Assembly: GCF_000429685.1 (NCBI RefSeq)
Contig: NZ_AUCI01000022.1
Coordinates: 1 to 54,937 of the forward strand
DNA from: Salibacterium aidingense DSM 18341
Lineage (GTDB): Bacteria; Bacillota; Bacilli; Bacillales; Marinococcaceae
DNA length: 54,937 nt
Reading direction: 5' to 3'
Shown here: piece by piece, positions 42,757 through 53,527 of the stretch
Numbering within the stretch: position 1 is the stretch's first letter
Layout: each line of letters begins with the position of its first letter
Position numbers and translations under genes: made by a program
Notes under the pieces: generated by a model
Told to the model about the DNA's origin: nothing
The model's input: only the letters and a program-made list of their open reading frames with translations
Database searches by the model: none

Positions 42757-43011
42757 TATAAAAAAGCGTCTCCGTGCATTTTCTGCACAGAGACGCCTGA
42801 CTGCAAACGCGGTTCCACTCTGTTTAAAAGAAATATCGTTTCTGGAATATTTCTTTTCCCTTCCTGGATAACGGCTCTTGCGCCGCTTCTGCCTACTGTA
42901 ACCTTCAGCAGAAGACTCAGGGATGCATTTTCAAAGGGCCCTTTCAAATCACTCTCAGCTCTGTGATTCTCTCTGTATGAAAGAGAAACCTCTTACTTTT
43001 TCCCGTCGATG
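42757..43011 (-). ncRNA. Cysteine T-box riboswitch
   Basis: On the minus strand: stem I with an AGAGAG motif near 42977-42972, a specifier TGC (42927-42925, in AATGCATCCC) reading cysteine, a further hairpin (GCGGCGCAAGAGCCGT), the T-box AGAGTGGAACCGCG (42821-42808) that can pair with uncharged tRNA, and a terminator (GCGTCTC../..GAGACGC then TTTTTT). Uncharged tRNA-Cys would stabilise the antiterminator and allow cysE-cysS transcription. The leader begins immediately after the gltX stop, so gltX read-through also feeds it. Confidence 0.93.
42761..42796 (-). terminator. T-box terminator stem
   Basis: A 13-bp stem with one mismatch (766-778 with 784-796), then TTTTTTATA. Its 5' side overlaps the downstream edge of the antiterminator region. 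Confidence 0.85.
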
Positions 43012-43021
43012 TTTTAGCTGT

Positions 43022-44482
43022 TTATTGTTTTACGGCTTCACTCAACCGGGCCTGCACCGTGCTTTTTCCTAAAAGAGCAATCGCCTGAGGAAGCTCAGGT
43101 CCATGAGTCTGCCCCGTTACGGCTACACGGATCGGCATAAAGAGTTTTTTGCCTTTCTGTCCTGTTGCTTTCTGTGTTGCTTTGATGGCAGCTTTAATTT
43201 CCTCCGGTTCGAAAGCTGTTACGTCTTCAAGCTCTTGTGAGAAATGGTCCAGTACTTCCGGGACCTGTTCTCCGGATAATACTTCTTTCGCTTCTTCATT
43301 ATACGTGATCTCCCGTTGAAAGAACAACTCTGTTAATGTGGTGATTTCTGCTGCATAATGCATTTGCTCCTGGTAAATGGATACGAGCTTTTTTGTCCAC
43401 TCATACTGTTCATCATTCAGTGTTGCCGGGAGTTTATTTTCTTTCTGCAGATGAGGAATGGCAAGCTTGGTCAGCCTCTCCACATCAGCTTCTTTCACAT
43501 ACTGGTTATTCATCCACGCTAATTTGTCCGTATCAAAAACTGCTGGTGCTTTAGAGACCCGTTCCAGAGAAAATTGATGTTCGAGTTCTTCCAGAGAAAA
43601 CAGCTCTTCCTCGCCAACCGGGGACCAGCCCAAAAGCGCCAGAAAGTTCACAATCGCTTCAGGCAGATAACCGAGCTCCTGATACTGCTCGACAAACTGC
43701 ATGATCGATTCATCCCGTTTACTCATTTTCTGCCGGTCTGGGTTCAGGATGAGAGAGGCATGCGCAAACATCGGTTTTTCCCATCCAAAAGCTTCAAATA
43801 CAAGAGCCTGCCTTGGGGCATTCGATAAATGTTCTTCGCCGCGGATGACATGACTGATTTCCATCAGGTGGTCATCTACTACTACGGCAAAATTGTACGT
43901 CGGGATACCGTCTTTACGAGCAATGACAAAATCGCCGATATCTTCGGTTTCAAAGGTCACATCTCCTCTTACCACATCCTGAACCAGGACACTCTGTCCT
44001 TCAGGGACGCGAAAACGAACGACCGGTTTTATTCCCTGATCCTCGTAAGCTTTCCGCTGTTCCGGTGTCAGATCACGGTCGCGGCCGCTGTATTTCGGCG
44101 CCTCGCCCCTGGCCAGCTGTTCTTCCCGCTCCTTCTGCAGTTCTTCTTCTGTCATATAGTCATAGTAAGCTTTCCCCTCATCAAGGAGCTGCTGTAAGTA
44201 GCTCTCATATATATCAAGCCGCTCCATACAGCGGTATGGGGCATGAGGCCCTCCGATATCCATGCTCTCATCCCAGTCTATTCCGAGCCACTTTAAACTG
44301 TCCATCAACTTTTCTGTGGCATCTTCTACGTTTCGGGCCTGGTCCGTATCTTCAATACGGACAATGAATTTACCGCCCTGACTCCGGGCAAATAGAAAAT
44401 TAAACAAAGCAGACCGTGCCCCGCCTATGTGAAGATGTCCCGTTGGACTTGGCGCAAACCGGACTCTTACTTCCTTACTCAT
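43022..44482 (-). CDS. gltX: Glutamyl-tRNA synthetase
   Basis: A 486-residue class I synthetase. [20 protein letters not shown] contains the HIGH-like motif, RIEDTDQAR the glutamate/tRNA contact and [12 protein letters not shown] the KMSKS loop; C-terminal anticodon-binding helices follow. In bacteria of this type the enzyme also charges tRNA-Gln for later amidation. It ends at the T-box leader; I see no terminator between them. Confidence 0.97.
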   Translation of the reverse strand: MSKEVRVRFAPSPTGHLHIGGARSALFNFLFARSQGGKFIVRIEDTDQARNVEDATEKLMDSLKWLGIDWDESMDIGGPHAPYRCMERLDIYESYLQQLLDEGKAYYDYMTEEELQKEREEQLARGEAPKYSGRDRDLTPEQRKAYEDQGIKPVVRFRVPEGQSVLVQDVVRGDVTFETEDIGDFVIARKDGIPTYNFAVVVDDHLMEISHVIRGEEHLSNAPRQALVFEAFGWEKPMFAHASLILNPDRQKMSKRDESIMQFVEQYQELGYLPEAIVNFLALLGWSPVGEEELFSLEELEHQFSLERVSKAPAVFDTDKLAWMNNQYVKEADVERLTKLAIPHLQKENKLPATLNDEQYEWTKKLVSIYQEQMHYAAEITTLTELFFQREITYNEEAKEVLSGEQVPEVLDHFSQELEDVTAFEPEEIKAAIKATQKATGQKGKKLFMPIRVAVTGQTHGPELPQAIALLGKSTVQARLSEAVKQ

Positions 44483-44562
44483 TTTTCTACCCCTTTCCTT
44501 TGCTGTTAGTTCAGCTCATACATTTATTCATCCTGCGCTTGATTATATCATTGACGTTTTGC

Positions 44563-45039
44563 TTATGTTATAGGTTCCAATAACACAACGGCGTGGGACG
44601 CAATCCCTTCTTCTCTGCCTGTGAAGCCCAGTTTTTCCGTCGTTGTTGCTTTTACATTCACCTGAGCTTCTCTGCACTCCAGGGCAGCGGCTATGTTTTC
44701 CCGCATTTCATCGATATAGGGGGCCATTTTAGGTTTTTCTGCCAGAATGGTTCCGTCCATATTCGCAATCTGGTACCCCTTCTGCCGTACCAGCTGATAC
44801 ACCTGTTTTAACAGGAAAGCAGAATCCGCATCTTTGTAGGCAGGGTCCGTATCCGGAAAGTGCTTGCCGATGTCACGTTCCCCGACAGCCCCCAGCAGAG
44901 CATCAGCGGCTGCATGTAACAATACATCCGCATCAGAATGACCGGCCAGTCCTTTGGAATGGGGAATAGGTACGCCTCCTATAATAAGGGGGCGTTCTTC
45001 CGTGAGTTGATGGACGTCAAAACCATGTCCGATTCTCAA
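44563..45039 (-). CDS. ispF: 2-C-methyl-D-erythritol 2,4-cyclodiphosphate synthase
   Basis: A 158-residue trimeric enzyme of the MEP isoprenoid pathway. Zinc ligands D8, H10 (GFDVHQ) and H42 ([20 protein letters not shown]), plus [20 protein letters not shown]. It overlaps ispD by ATGA, so steps 3 and 5 of the pathway are translated together. Confidence 0.97.
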   Translation of the reverse strand: MRIGHGFDVHQLTEERPLIIGGVPIPHSKGLAGHSDADVLLHAAADALLGAVGERDIGKHFPDTDPAYKDADSAFLLKQVYQLVRQKGYQIANMDGTILAEKPKMAPYIDEMRENIAAALECREAQVNVKATTTEKLGFTGREEGIASHAVVLLEPIT

Positions 45040-45737
45040 TGACGTCTCCCCCTTTTTCGTTTTTTCAATATAGCTTTTGCTACTACCATATCTTCCGGTG
45101 TGGTCAGTTTAATGTTATCATATCCACCTTCCACAATATGTACAGGAACATCCATACGTTCCACAAGGCTTGTGTCATCTGTGCCTCTAAACTTCTCTAA
45201 AGCAGCTTTCTGATAAGCCTCAAACACGACTGGAAATTGAAAAGCCTGCGGTGTTTGGACTGACCAAATGCTTGACCGTTCAATCGTTTCGGTCACTTTT
45301 CCTTCAGCCACTCGTTTTACCGTGTCTTTCATACGCAGTCCAATGACAGCCGCTCCTTCTTCCGCTGCTTTTTCCGCTAGCTCATGAATATGCTCCACCG
45401 TCACAAATGGACGGGCCCCGTCATGGATAAGCACAATGGTTGATTCGCTTCCTTCTGCCTTTTTCAGGCCTTCAAACACACTGTCCTGCCTCTCTTCTCC
45501 TCCTGTTACAATACTATCCACTTTGCTTATATGCCATTCCTGAAATAAGTCGGCCATTGGTCCGGTTTCATAATCATTAGCGACCACAATAATCTTCCCG
45601 CACCAGGGATCATTTTCAAAAATGGAAACAGTATGGATAATTAACGGGCGGTCCTCCAACATTAAAAACTGTTTATTGTGACCGGCTTTCATTCTTTTCC
45701 CCTGCCCCGCTGCCGGTATAACGACTGTGTATTTCAT
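45036..45737 (-). CDS. ispD: 2-C-methyl-D-erythritol 4-phosphate cytidylyltransferase
   Basis: A 233-residue nucleotidyltransferase of the MEP pathway. [20 protein letters not shown] is the CTP-binding loop, HDGARPFV contains the metal-binding aspartate and QTPQAFQF is conserved. Ends in a basic tail (KKRKRGRRH). Confidence 0.96.
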   Translation of the reverse strand: MKYTVVIPAAGQGKRMKAGHNKQFLMLEDRPLIIHTVSIFENDPWCGKIIVVANDYETGPMADLFQEWHISKVDSIVTGGEERQDSVFEGLKKAEGSESTIVLIHDGARPFVTVEHIHELAEKAAEEGAAVIGLRMKDTVKRVAEGKVTETIERSSIWSVQTPQAFQFPVVFEAYQKAALEKFRGTDDTSLVERMDVPVHIVEGGYDNIKLTTPEDMVVAKAILKKRKRGRRH

Positions 45738-45962
45738 ATTACCTCTCCAATATATCTCGCTCTAATATCAGGCTCTTTTATCATACACTTGAAAGCTATG
45801 TGGAGGCAACAGTAAGAAAACGGCGGTTGAGAAATTCGTTCCACCCCGCGCAGCGTAGAAGACAAGACGTGGCAGGGGAAGTCCATAAAGTCAGGATCTC
45901 CTGTCTAAGCCAACATGGGACGCCTTCCGTTCCTGCCCATGGTTGACCTCTCTTCGTCACAC
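45738..45962 (-). other. Non-coding gap between yacL and ispD
   Basis: About 225 bp. No frame over 20 codons has a ribosome-binding site. I see a short CCATGGGCAGGAACGGAAGG..CCCATG inverted segment (about 45916-45944) but no clear promoter; a TATGAT near 45775 lacks a -35. Confidence 0.3.
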
Positions 45963-45996
45963 AGAAAAGGAGCTGTACCTTTTGATACAGCTCCCG
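45963..45996 (-). terminator. yacL terminator, identical to the tuf terminator
   Basis: 34 bp identical to 21124-21157: GGAGCTGTA..TACAGCTCC followed by TTTTCT on the minus strand, 15 bp past the yacL stop. Confidence 0.85.
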
Positions 45997-46010
45997 GCAG
46001 AAATTAGGAT

Positions 46011-47108
46011 TTACAATGCCTTTTCCATCAGCTTGGGTTTGGCAAATATCATACGGCCTGCACTGGTCTGCAATACACTAGTCACAATAACTTCTATTGT
46101 TTTACTGATGTAGTCACGCCCTCCTTCAACGACAATCATCGTGCCGTCATCCAGGTATGCTACACCTTGATTTTGTTCTTTACCGTCTTTTATGACCTGC
46201 ACACTCATTTCCTCTCCAGGGAGAACCACTGGTTTTACCGCGTTAGCCAAATCATTGATATTTAATACATCCACGCCTTGAAGATCGCAGACTTTATTTA
46301 AGTTAAAGTCGTTGGTCACCACCATGCCTCCGCGTACTTTTGCAAGTTTTACGAGCTTGCTGTCGACCTCCTGAATATCTTCAAAGTCTCCTTCATAAAT
46401 CTCCACTTCCACCGGAAGGTCTTTTTGAATACGGTTTAAGATATCCAGACCTCTCCGGCCGCGGTTTCGTTTCAATACATCGGAAGAATCCGCAATATGC
46501 TGCAGCTCCTCGAGCACAAATTCAGGAATGACAAGGGTTCCTTCAATAAAACCGGTTTGACAGACATCAGCAATACGTCCGTCTATAATGACGCTGGTAT
46601 CTAATATCTTCACCTTTGAACTGTCCTCCCGGATCAGCAGTTCTTCTTCCCTTTTTTTGGTTACCGCAGTGCGGCTGGCAGGAAACAGACTCTTTAATTC
46701 ATCCCGCTTTTTAAAACCAACCTGAAACCCAAAATATCCTAAAAAGAATGTAATAAAGATCGGCAGCACAGAATTAATCACAGGGATCTCAAGTGAATTC
46801 AGGGGCAGGCTGATTAAAAATGCCACGACCAGACCAAATACTAATCCCAGTGTTCCAAACAATACATCTGTAACCGGGGCTTTTACAATCATTTCTTCCA
46901 GAACCCGCATCCCGTTCACAATATAATCAGCCATCCAGAATGTAGCCACAAACAGCAGTACCGCTCCGATAACAGCTCCGATGTATGGGTTACCGAGCCA
47001 ATCAGGCATGGAGCTATAATTCAATAAAGATATAAATTCCGGAATGAAAATAAAACCTAATGTTGCCCCGGCAAGAATAAAAAACAGTTGTACAATTCGT
47101 TTTAGCAC
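46011..47108 (-). CDS. yacL: PIN/TRAM membrane protein YacL
   Basis: A 365-residue protein. Four hydrophobic spans (about 4-26, 40-62, 80-105, 112-135), then a PIN nuclease-like domain with KILDTSVIIDGRIADVCQTG and VVTNDFNLNKVCDLQGVDVL (acidic residues conserved), and a C-terminal TRAM-like segment (VAYLDDGTMIVVEGG). Function unknown beyond a probable RNA-related role. The start is GTG at 47108 with AAAGGAGG 8 nt upstream. disA, its usual neighbour, is missing, and a dedicated promoter stands upstream. Confidence 0.92.
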   Translation of the reverse strand: MLKRIVQLFFILAGATLGFIFIPEFISLLNYSSMPDWLGNPYIGAVIGAVLLFVATFWMADYIVNGMRVLEEMIVKAPVTDVLFGTLGLVFGLVVAFLISLPLNSLEIPVINSVLPIFITFFLGYFGFQVGFKKRDELKSLFPASRTAVTKKREEELLIREDSSKVKILDTSVIIDGRIADVCQTGFIEGTLVIPEFVLEELQHIADSSDVLKRNRGRRGLDILNRIQKDLPVEVEIYEGDFEDIQEVDSKLVKLAKVRGGMVVTNDFNLNKVCDLQGVDVLNINDLANAVKPVVLPGEEMSVQVIKDGKEQNQGVAYLDDGTMIVVEGGRDYISKTIEVIVTSVLQTSAGRMIFAKPKLMEKAL

Positions 47109-47259
47109 GCCTGCTGTCACCTCCTTTTACTCATTATAGACAAAAATTTATATTTAAAACCTTTCATTTCCAGTTTAAATAAAAAACCATGAGTGAAGCA
47201 GGTTTTACTCTAAATGTAGCAAAATTTTACGTATTTGTCACAGATTTTAATAATTTTTC

Positions 47260-47288
47260 ATTGTATCGTGAATAAATTGTAACGTCAA
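47260..47288 (-). promoter_or_regulatory. SigA promoter of yacL
   Basis: -35 TTGACG (47288-47283), 17 bp, -10 TACAAT (47265-47260). The 150-nt leader to yacL is A+T-rich with no terminator seen. Confidence 0.75.
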
Positions 47289-47317
47289 TGTTATATTTTT
47301 CAATTATTTGACAAAAT

Positions 47318-48712
47318 TCACCATCTAGGGGCCTGGTGCTCCAGCGCCATTTCCAGTGCTTCTTCCAACGTAGAAACGCCGATTACTTCTATAGTGTCAG
47401 GATAGGTCCATCCTTCTAAATTTTTAGCTGGAACAACCGCCCGTTCAAAGCCCAGTTTAGCAGCTTCATAAACTCTATCTTCAATCCGGGATACTCTTCG
47501 TATTTCCCCTGTCAAACCCACTTCTCCGATGACAACATCTTTTGGACTTGTGGCGTGATTTCGAAAACTGGAGGCAATACAGACAGCCAGCCCAAGATCT
47601 ATTGCTGGTTCATCCAGCTTTACGCCGCCGGCAACATTCATATAAGCATCCTGGTTCTGCAGCAGCATCCCTAATCTTTTTTCCAGCACAGCCATCAACA
47701 AAGCAATTCGGTTATGATCCACGCCGGTAGCTGTTCTTTTCGGATTCGCAAAACTGGATGGCGCAATAAGCGCCTGAATTTCCACCAGCACCGGCCTTGT
47801 TCCTTCAAGCGAGGCCACGACAATAGATCCGGCACTTCCCTGGGTCCGTTCTTCGAGAAATATCTCCGACGGGTTTTTGACTTCCTTCAGCCCCATTTCC
47901 TTCATTTCAAAGATACCGATTTCATTGGTGGAGCCAAAGCGGTTTTTTACGGCTCTTAAAATCCGGTACGTATGGTGCTGTTCTCCTTCAAAATACAAGA
48001 CAGAATCCACCATATGTTCCAGCATTTTCGGTCCTGCGATCGATCCCTGTTTTGTGACATGCCCTACAATGAATATGGCAATTCCTCTTGATTTAGCTAT
48101 TTTCATAAATGAGGAGGTGGTTTCCCGGACCTGTGCCACACTGCCGGGGGCAGAGGTAATGTTTGTTTGATGTACCGTCTGAATCGAATCAATGACAACA
48201 AGGGTAGGATTTATCTGATGGATGGCATGTTCTATCAAATCCATATCTGTCTCTGCAAACACAAACAGAGAGTCTGCTTTCACACCCAGCCGGTCTGCCC
48301 GCAATTTCGTCTGTTTCACGGATTCTTCCCCGGATATATACAGCACTTTATGAGAGTGATCCGCCAGAATAGAGGTTACTTGTAATAGGAGAGTTGATTT
48401 CCCTATTCCCGGATCTCCTCCTACTAAAACAAGAGAGCCAGGCACAATCCCACCTCCAAGCACCCTGTTCAACTCTGGAAGGTCGGTATCGATTCTAGGT
48501 TCTTTTTCCCCGATCACCTTCGTAATAGGCTCAGGTTTTTGAGAAGCCCCCTCTCCATGCTGAAAGGCCCGTTTCGCTCCCGTGTTTTTGGCGCTCGTTT
48601 CTAATTCTTCGACCATAGTATTCCATTGGTTACAGCCTGGACAGCGTCCCATCCATTTGCTTGTTTCGTACCCGCATTCCTGACAGACAAACTTGGATTT
48701 TTGTTTTGCCAC
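47318..48712 (-). CDS. radA: DNA repair protein RadA
   Basis: A 464-residue RecA-like branch-migration helicase/ATPase. N-terminal zinc finger CQECG..CPGC (C10, C13, C24, C27), Walker [11 protein letters not shown] (98-107), [11 protein letters not shown] motif near residue 257, and a C-terminal Lon-like domain. GTG start with a G-rich site upstream. In Bacillus radA is followed by disA and the proteins interact; here it is followed by the yacL promoter. Confidence 0.95.
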   Translation of the reverse strand: MAKQKSKFVCQECGYETSKWMGRCPGCNQWNTMVEELETSAKNTGAKRAFQHGEGASQKPEPITKVIGEKEPRIDTDLPELNRVLGGGIVPGSLVLVGGDPGIGKSTLLLQVTSILADHSHKVLYISGEESVKQTKLRADRLGVKADSLFVFAETDMDLIEHAIHQINPTLVVIDSIQTVHQTNITSAPGSVAQVRETTSSFMKIAKSRGIAIFIVGHVTKQGSIAGPKMLEHMVDSVLYFEGEQHHTYRILRAVKNRFGSTNEIGIFEMKEMGLKEVKNPSEIFLEERTQGSAGSIVVASLEGTRPVLVEIQALIAPSSFANPKRTATGVDHNRIALLMAVLEKRLGMLLQNQDAYMNVAGGVKLDEPAIDLGLAVCIASSFRNHATSPKDVVIGEVGLTGEIRRVSRIEDRVYEAAKLGFERAVVPAKNLEGWTYPDTIEVIGVSTLEEALEMALEHQAPRW

Positions 48713-48755
48713 ACGCGTCCCTCACTTTATTTCCTCACTTTTCCGATACAAAACA

Positions 48756-48792
48756 GCTGTTCGCAAAGTGCCTTGGCACTTTACAAACAGCG
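48756..48792 (-). terminator. Strong hairpin between clpC and radA
   Basis: GCTGTT.G.AAAGTGCC pairs with GGCACTTT.C.AACAGC (17-position stem with two mismatches, 2-nt loop), followed by TGTTTTGT. A partial terminator would lower radA expression relative to clpC. Confidence 0.65.
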
Positions 48793-48817
48793 ATTCTTTT
48801 AAAGTGTCTCTTATTGA

Positions 48818-51271
48818 TTACGTGGTTGCTTCCGATTTGGTTTCAACAAAATATTCTCCGTCTTTCACATCGATATAAGCCGTATCCCCTTTTTGAATAG
48901 AACCACGCAGCAGTTCTTCGGAGAGACGGTCTTCAACCTGACGCTGGAGAGCACGGCGAAGCGGGCGGGCCCCATATTCTGGATCAAAACCTTCTTCTGA
49001 AATCTTATCTTTGGCTGCATCACTTAATTCAAAATTAATGCCTTGTTCTGCGAGACGCTCTTTCAGCTGCTCGGCCATGAGTACTACAATTTCTTTAATA
49101 TGCTTTTTCTCAAGACTGTGGAACACAATAATCTCGTCGATCCGGTTCAGGAACTCAGGACGGAAGGTGTTCTTTAGTTCTCCCATCACTTTGTCGCGCA
49201 TATCCTTAAAGTTTTCCGCGTCATCTGTATTGGTAGTGAAACCAACATAGTTATTCTTGCGGAGCAGGTTGGCTCCAACGTTGGAAGTCATAATGATGGC
49301 CGTATTCCGGAAATCGACACGGCGTCCTTTGGAATCGGTCAAAAATCCGTCTTCCAATACTTGCAGAAGAATGTTAAAGACTTCCGGATGGGCTTTTTCC
49401 ACCTCATCCAGCAGAATAACGGAATAAGGATTACGGCGGACTTTTTCGGTCAGCTGACCGCCCTCTTCAAAGCCGACATATCCGGGCGGCGAACCTACCA
49501 GACGGCTGGTCGCGTGGCGTTCCATAAATTCGGACATGTCAATCCGGATAACCGATTCTTCATCCCCGAACAATGTCTCAGCCACAGCCCGTGCCAATTC
49601 TGTCTTACCGACACCGGTAGGTCCAAGGAAAATAAATGAACCAATCGGGCGTTTTGGATCTTTTAATCCGGCACGGGCACGGCGTACCGCCTGAGAAACG
49701 GATTTGACCGCTTCATCCTGGCCGATCACGCGGTTGTGAAGAATTTCTTCCATTTTAAGAAGGCGTTCGGTTTCTTCTTCCGCTATTTTGGAAACAGGAA
49801 TTCCCGTCCAGCTTGCCACCACCTGGGCAATATCTTCCGGGGTGACCTCCGTATTTTCTTTCCCCTGCTTTTCTTTCCATTCATTTTTCATATTCTCTAC
49901 TTCTTCACGGAGCCGCTGTTCACTGTCACGCAAAGAGGCTGCTTTTTCAAACTCCTGGCTCTGCACGGAAGCATCTTTTTCTTTCCGTGTTTCTTCCAGC
50001 TTTTGTTCCAGTTCCTTGAGATTCGGCGGAGCGGTATAGGAACGCAGACGTACCTTGGAACCCGCTTCATCAATCAGGTCGATTGCCTTATCCGGGAGGA
50101 ATCGATCGGAAATATAACGGTCAGACAATTTCACCGCTTCCTCAATAGACTCATCTGTAATGGTTACACGATGATGAGCTTCGTAGCGGTCACGCAGGCC
50201 GGCAAGAATCTGGATGGATTCTTCCGTAGTCGGTTCATCCACCTGGATAGGCTGGAAACGGCGTTCCAATGCCGCATCTTTTTCAATATACTTTCTGTAT
50301 TCATCAAGAGTCGTTGCGCCAATGCACTGCAATTCTCCGCGGGCAAGAGAGGGTTTCAGGATATTGGAAGCATCTATCGCCCCTTCTGCACCGCCTGCAC
50401 CAATAAGGGTATGAAGCTCATCAATAAAGAGAATGACGTTGCCGGCTTGACGAATTTCTTCCATTACTTTTTTCAAACGGTCTTCAAATTCTCCTCGGTA
50501 TTTCGTGCCGGCCACGACCGTTCCCATATCCAGAGTCATGACACGTTTACTGCGGAGGATTTCCGGTACTTCATTGGAAATAATCGATTGTGCCAGACCC
50601 TCAGCAACAGCCGTTTTCCCGACACCCGGTTCACCAATCAACACCGGATTGTTCTTTGTACGGCGGCTCAATACCTGAATGACCCGTTCAATTTCATTAC
50701 TGCGGCCAATGACCGGATCCAGGCCTTCTTCCTTCGCTACTGCTGTTAAGTCTCGGGCCAGGCTATCCAAGGTTGGAGTGTTGGCGTTTGTTGCACCGGA
50801 GGCTGCTGCCTGCTGCTGATTCCCACCGGAAGATTCGTTATTTCCGAGCAGCTGAAGCACCTGCTGACGGGCTTTATTCAAGCTTACCCCGAGGTTATTC
50901 AATACCCGTGCTGCTACTCCTTCCCCTTCCCGGATCAGACCGAGTAAAATGTGTTCTGTACCTACATAGGAATGCCCCAGCTTTCTTGCCTCATCCATCG
51001 ACAGCTCTATCACTTTCTTGGCTCTCGGGGTGTAATGAATCGTCTTAGACCCTTCCTGCCCTGTGCCGATCAGAGCCTCTACTTCCTTCTGGATCTGGTC
51101 CGAACCAAGATTCAGAGCCTGGAGGGCTTTGGCCGCTATTCCTTCTCCTTCCCGGATCAATCCCAGCAGAATGTGTTCCGTACCTATATTATTATGCCCA
51201 AGGCGGATTGCTTCTTCCTGCGCCAGAGCCAATACCTTCTGGGCTCTTTCTGTAAATCGTCCAAACATCAT
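48818..51271 (-). CDS. clpC: ATP-dependent Clp protease ATPase ClpC
   Basis: An 817-residue Hsp100 unfoldase working with ClpP. N domain with two repeats (1-145), Walker [11 protein letters not shown] in D1, a UVR-containing middle domain (about 415-470) that McsB/MecA adaptors engage, Walker [11 protein letters not shown] in D2, VGF-type ClpP loop region and C-terminal sensor 2. Substrates are marked by McsB arginine phosphorylation. Fourth gene of the ctsR operon. Confidence 0.97.
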   Translation of the reverse strand: MMFGRFTERAQKVLALAQEEAIRLGHNNIGTEHILLGLIREGEGIAAKALQALNLGSDQIQKEVEALIGTGQEGSKTIHYTPRAKKVIELSMDEARKLGHSYVGTEHILLGLIREGEGVAARVLNNLGVSLNKARQQVLQLLGNNESSGGNQQQAAASGATNANTPTLDSLARDLTAVAKEEGLDPVIGRSNEIERVIQVLSRRTKNNPVLIGEPGVGKTAVAEGLAQSIISNEVPEILRSKRVMTLDMGTVVAGTKYRGEFEDRLKKVMEEIRQAGNVILFIDELHTLIGAGGAEGAIDASNILKPSLARGELQCIGATTLDEYRKYIEKDAALERRFQPIQVDEPTTEESIQILAGLRDRYEAHHRVTITDESIEEAVKLSDRYISDRFLPDKAIDLIDEAGSKVRLRSYTAPPNLKELEQKLEETRKEKDASVQSQEFEKAASLRDSEQRLREEVENMKNEWKEKQGKENTEVTPEDIAQVVASWTGIPVSKIAEEETERLLKMEEILHNRVIGQDEAVKSVSQAVRRARAGLKDPKRPIGSFIFLGPTGVGKTELARAVAETLFGDEESVIRIDMSEFMERHATSRLVGSPPGYVGFEEGGQLTEKVRRNPYSVILLDEVEKAHPEVFNILLQVLEDGFLTDSKGRRVDFRNTAIIMTSNVGANLLRKNNYVGFTTNTDDAENFKDMRDKVMGELKNTFRPEFLNRIDEIIVFHSLEKKHIKEIVVLMAEQLKERLAEQGINFELSDAAKDKISEEGFDPEYGARPLRRALQRQVEDRLSEELLRGSIQKGDTAYIDVKDGEYFVETKSEATT

Positions 51272-51298
51272 GTACGCGCACCTCCACTTTTTTATAGC

Positions 51299-52378
51299 TT
51301 ACTCTTCGTTTTCTTTCTCTAGTTCCATTCTCTCACGAATAAGCGCAGCCCGTCTCACATCACGCTCATCCGCCGATAATTCTTTTCCCGCATATTGCTG
51401 AAGAAACGCAGGCTGTGTTAAAATCATCAATTCATTTAAAATATTACCCGATATTCCGTGTATTAAATCCAGATCAATACCAAGCCGGACATCAGAAAGG
51501 CGTTTCGTTGCTTCCTTCGACTCCATTACTCGGCTGTTTTTAAGCAGCCCGTATGAACGGAACACTTTATCCTCCATCTGGATTCTGGAAGAACGCATCA
51601 AAGTCCCCCTCGCAGAGCGTTCCTGTTGTATTACCTGGGTCACGACCCCTTTTAGGTCCTCCACAATATCTTCTTCTGATTTCCCAAGGGTCATTTGATT
51701 GGATATTTGAAAAAGATTACCCTGGGCCTCGCTTCCCTCTCCATATATTCCGCGGACCACCAGACCAAGCTGGTTAATGGCAGGCAAAATCCGGTTCAGC
51801 TGCTGGGTCATAACAAGAGCAGGTAAATGCATCATAACAGATGCCCTCATGCCTGTGCCAACGTTGGTGGGACAGCTCGTTAAGTACCCTCTTTTCTCAT
51901 CAAACGCATAGGTGACTTTTTCCTCGGCACAATCATCCAACTTATTCGAAAAGTCTAATCCTTCGTCTAATTGGAACCCCCGGAAGAGAGACTGCATCCG
52001 TATATGGTCTTCTTCATTCAGCATAATGCTCACCGACTCATCGGGACTCAGCATTACCGCTCCATGCCGGGAATGTTCAGCCAGATGCGGGCTGATTAAA
52101 TGCTTCTCCACCAGCACCCTTTTTTCATTGAAAGAGAAATCGTCCATTTTCAGTAGTTCCAAAGCTCCGTCCGCCCCTGCAGGGATTGTTGATAATTCTT
52201 CCGATACATGACGCAGCACTTGTTCAGAAACATCACTGGAAGCAAAAATGGGAAAAGGATAATTTTTCAGATTCCTGGCCAAGCGAATCCGGGTGCTTAA
52301 TACGATATCACTATCAGGTCCCGGCCCGCTTTTCATCCACGGACTTATCGCTTGAGATATAAAACGCTGCAGTGACAT
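51299..52378 (-). CDS. mcsB: Protein-arginine kinase McsB
   Basis: A 359-residue phosphagen-kinase-like enzyme that phosphorylates arginine on CtsR and other proteins, marking them for Clp[22 protein letters not shown] (ATP contact), [12 protein letters not shown] (NEED catalytic block), [20 protein letters not shown] (conserved cysteine) and [20 protein letters not shown]. Shares one base with the mcsA stop (TAATG). Confidence 0.96.
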   Translation of the reverse strand: MSLQRFISQAISPWMKSGPGPDSDIVLSTRIRLARNLKNYPFPIFASSDVSEQVLRHVSEELSTIPAGADGALELLKMDDFSFNEKRVLVEKHLISPHLAEHSRHGAVMLSPDESVSIMLNEEDHIRMQSLFRGFQLDEGLDFSNKLDDCAEEKVTYAFDEKRGYLTSCPTNVGTGMRASVMMHLPALVMTQQLNRILPAINQLGLVVRGIYGEGSEAQGNLFQISNQMTLGKSEEDIVEDLKGVVTQVIQQERSARGTLMRSSRIQMEDKVFRSYGLLKNSRVMESKEATKRLSDVRLGIDLDLIHGISGNILNELMILTQPAFLQQYAGKELSADERDVRRAALIRERMELEKENEE

Positions 52379-52920
52379 TAAGCCTCCTCCTCCCCGTTCT
52401 GTATTTTTCCTTCGAGTTCCCGTATTTGATCACGCAAACGTGCGGCTTCTTCAAATTCTTCCTGTTCTATACTGGTGCGGAGGCTTTCCCGTAGTTTTTC
52501 AATTTCCCGTTGAACCTGCATGGTTCCTCCTGTCCTTTTCGGGACTTTCCCTGCGTGGCGGTCATTTCCACTATGCACCCGGTTAAGTATGGGATCCAGT
52601 TTCGCATCAAATGCTTTATAGCAGTGAGCGCAGCCAAATCTTCCTACTTTGGCAAATCTCTCATACGTCAACCCGCACTGATCACAAACCAATGGTTCCG
52701 GCTCGGCTCTGGACGTCTTAAATTCATTGTTGCCAGATATTTGATCCACATTCAGCAGTCCCGATAATAGTTCATGAATGGAGTAACTGTTTGAACCTGG
52801 AATTTGTTCACCTTTATCACGGGCACACTCATCACATAAGTGCATTTCCGCTTTTTTTCCATTGATAATCTTTGTGAAATGCAGAGTAGCCTGGCGTGTT
52901 TGACATTCTTGACAAATCAC
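52378..52920 (-). CDS. mcsA: McsB activator McsA
   Basis: A 180-residue zinc protein needed for McsB activity. Three cysteine pairs: C3/C6, C29/C32 and C79/C82 with C97/C100, and a C-terminal UVR coiled segment ([20 protein letters not shown], about 136-155). Lies 28 bp after ctsR and overlaps mcsB. Stress on the zinc fingers is thought to release CtsR control. Confidence 0.95.
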   Translation of the reverse strand: MICQECQTRQATLHFTKIINGKKAEMHLCDECARDKGEQIPGSNSYSIHELLSGLLNVDQISGNNEFKTSRAEPEPLVCDQCGLTYERFAKVGRFGCAHCYKAFDAKLDPILNRVHSGNDRHAGKVPKRTGGTMQVQREIEKLRESLRTSIEQEEFEEAARLRDQIRELEGKIQNGEEEA

Positions 52921-52948
52921 TTCCTTTTCCTCCCTCCGCCATGTCGTT

Positions 52949-53413
52949 CTATTTATATCGCAGGCTCAAAAGCATTGCTTTAAGCATTTTAGCCCGCAGC
53001 AAATCACGTTCTTCTGCGTATTTCAAGGATAAAATATTCCGGTCTGCCGCGGAAAGCATAATATTGGCTTCCCGTTTGGATATTGCTTCTTCTTCATACA
53101 GGCGCATAATGATGCTTTCGGCTGTAACCTGGTCTACTCCTCCCTCAATAAGCATTAACAATTGATCAATCAGTTCAGCATGATCATCCACTTTTACCTT
53201 GGTAATGCGAATGTACCCCCCGCCGCCCCTTTTGCTTTCCACGATATACCCCTTCTCATTGGTAAAACGGGTGCTGATGACGTAATTTATTTGGGAAGGA
53301 ACACATTCAAAACGTTTTGCTAACTCACTTCGCTTTATTTCTATCAAATCCCTGTCGCTTTGGGTGAGAATCTGTTTTAAATATTTTTCGATCACATCCG
53401 AAATGTTTCGCAA
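52949..53413 (-). CDS. ctsR: Heat-shock repressor CtsR
   Basis: A 154-residue winged-helix repressor of clp genes. MRNISDVIEKYLKQIL, the helix IKRSELAKRFECVPSQINYV, and the glycine-rich wing RGGGGYIRI (residues 62-70) that acts as thermosensor. The C-terminal dimer domain follows. The start is TTG at 53413 with AAGGAGG 8 nt upstream; the ATG eight codons earlier lies on that site and is rejected. Likely represses itself through the operator at 53462-53478. Confidence 0.95.
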   Translation of the reverse strand: MRNISDVIEKYLKQILTQSDRDLIEIKRSELAKRFECVPSQINYVISTRFTNEKGYIVESKRGGGGYIRITKVKVDDHAELIDQLLMLIEGGVDQVTAESIIMRLYEEEAISKREANIMLSAADRNILSLKYAEERDLLRAKMLKAMLLSLRYK

Positions 53414-53461
53414 AAGGGCCAACCTCCTTCCTGGCATCTAAACGTTTTCTCTTCCTCTGAC

Positions 53462-53478
53462 CTTGACTATCTTTGACT
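53462..53478 (-). promoter_or_regulatory. CtsR operator
   Basis: On the minus strand AGTCAAA, GAT, AGTCAAG, close to the heptad repeat RGTCAAA-N3-RGTCAAA, placed just past the -10 of the ctsR promoter. A third partial GTCAG follows. Confidence 0.8.
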
Positions 53479-53481
53479 TTA

Positions 53482-53510
53482 AATATAATACAAAGGAGGA
53501 GAAAATTCAA
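53482..53510 (-). promoter_or_regulatory. SigA promoter of ctsR operon
   Basis: -35 TTGAAT (53510-53505), 17 bp, -10 TATATT (53487-53482). Leader of about 65 nt to ctsR. Confidence 0.75.
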
Positions 53511-53527
53511 GAGAAGTGTCCTTCCAC

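Noticed and set aside
49736-50749. 337-codon plus-strand open frame
   Set aside because: Antisense shadow of clpC with an unlikely, cysteine- and phenylalanine-rich composition.
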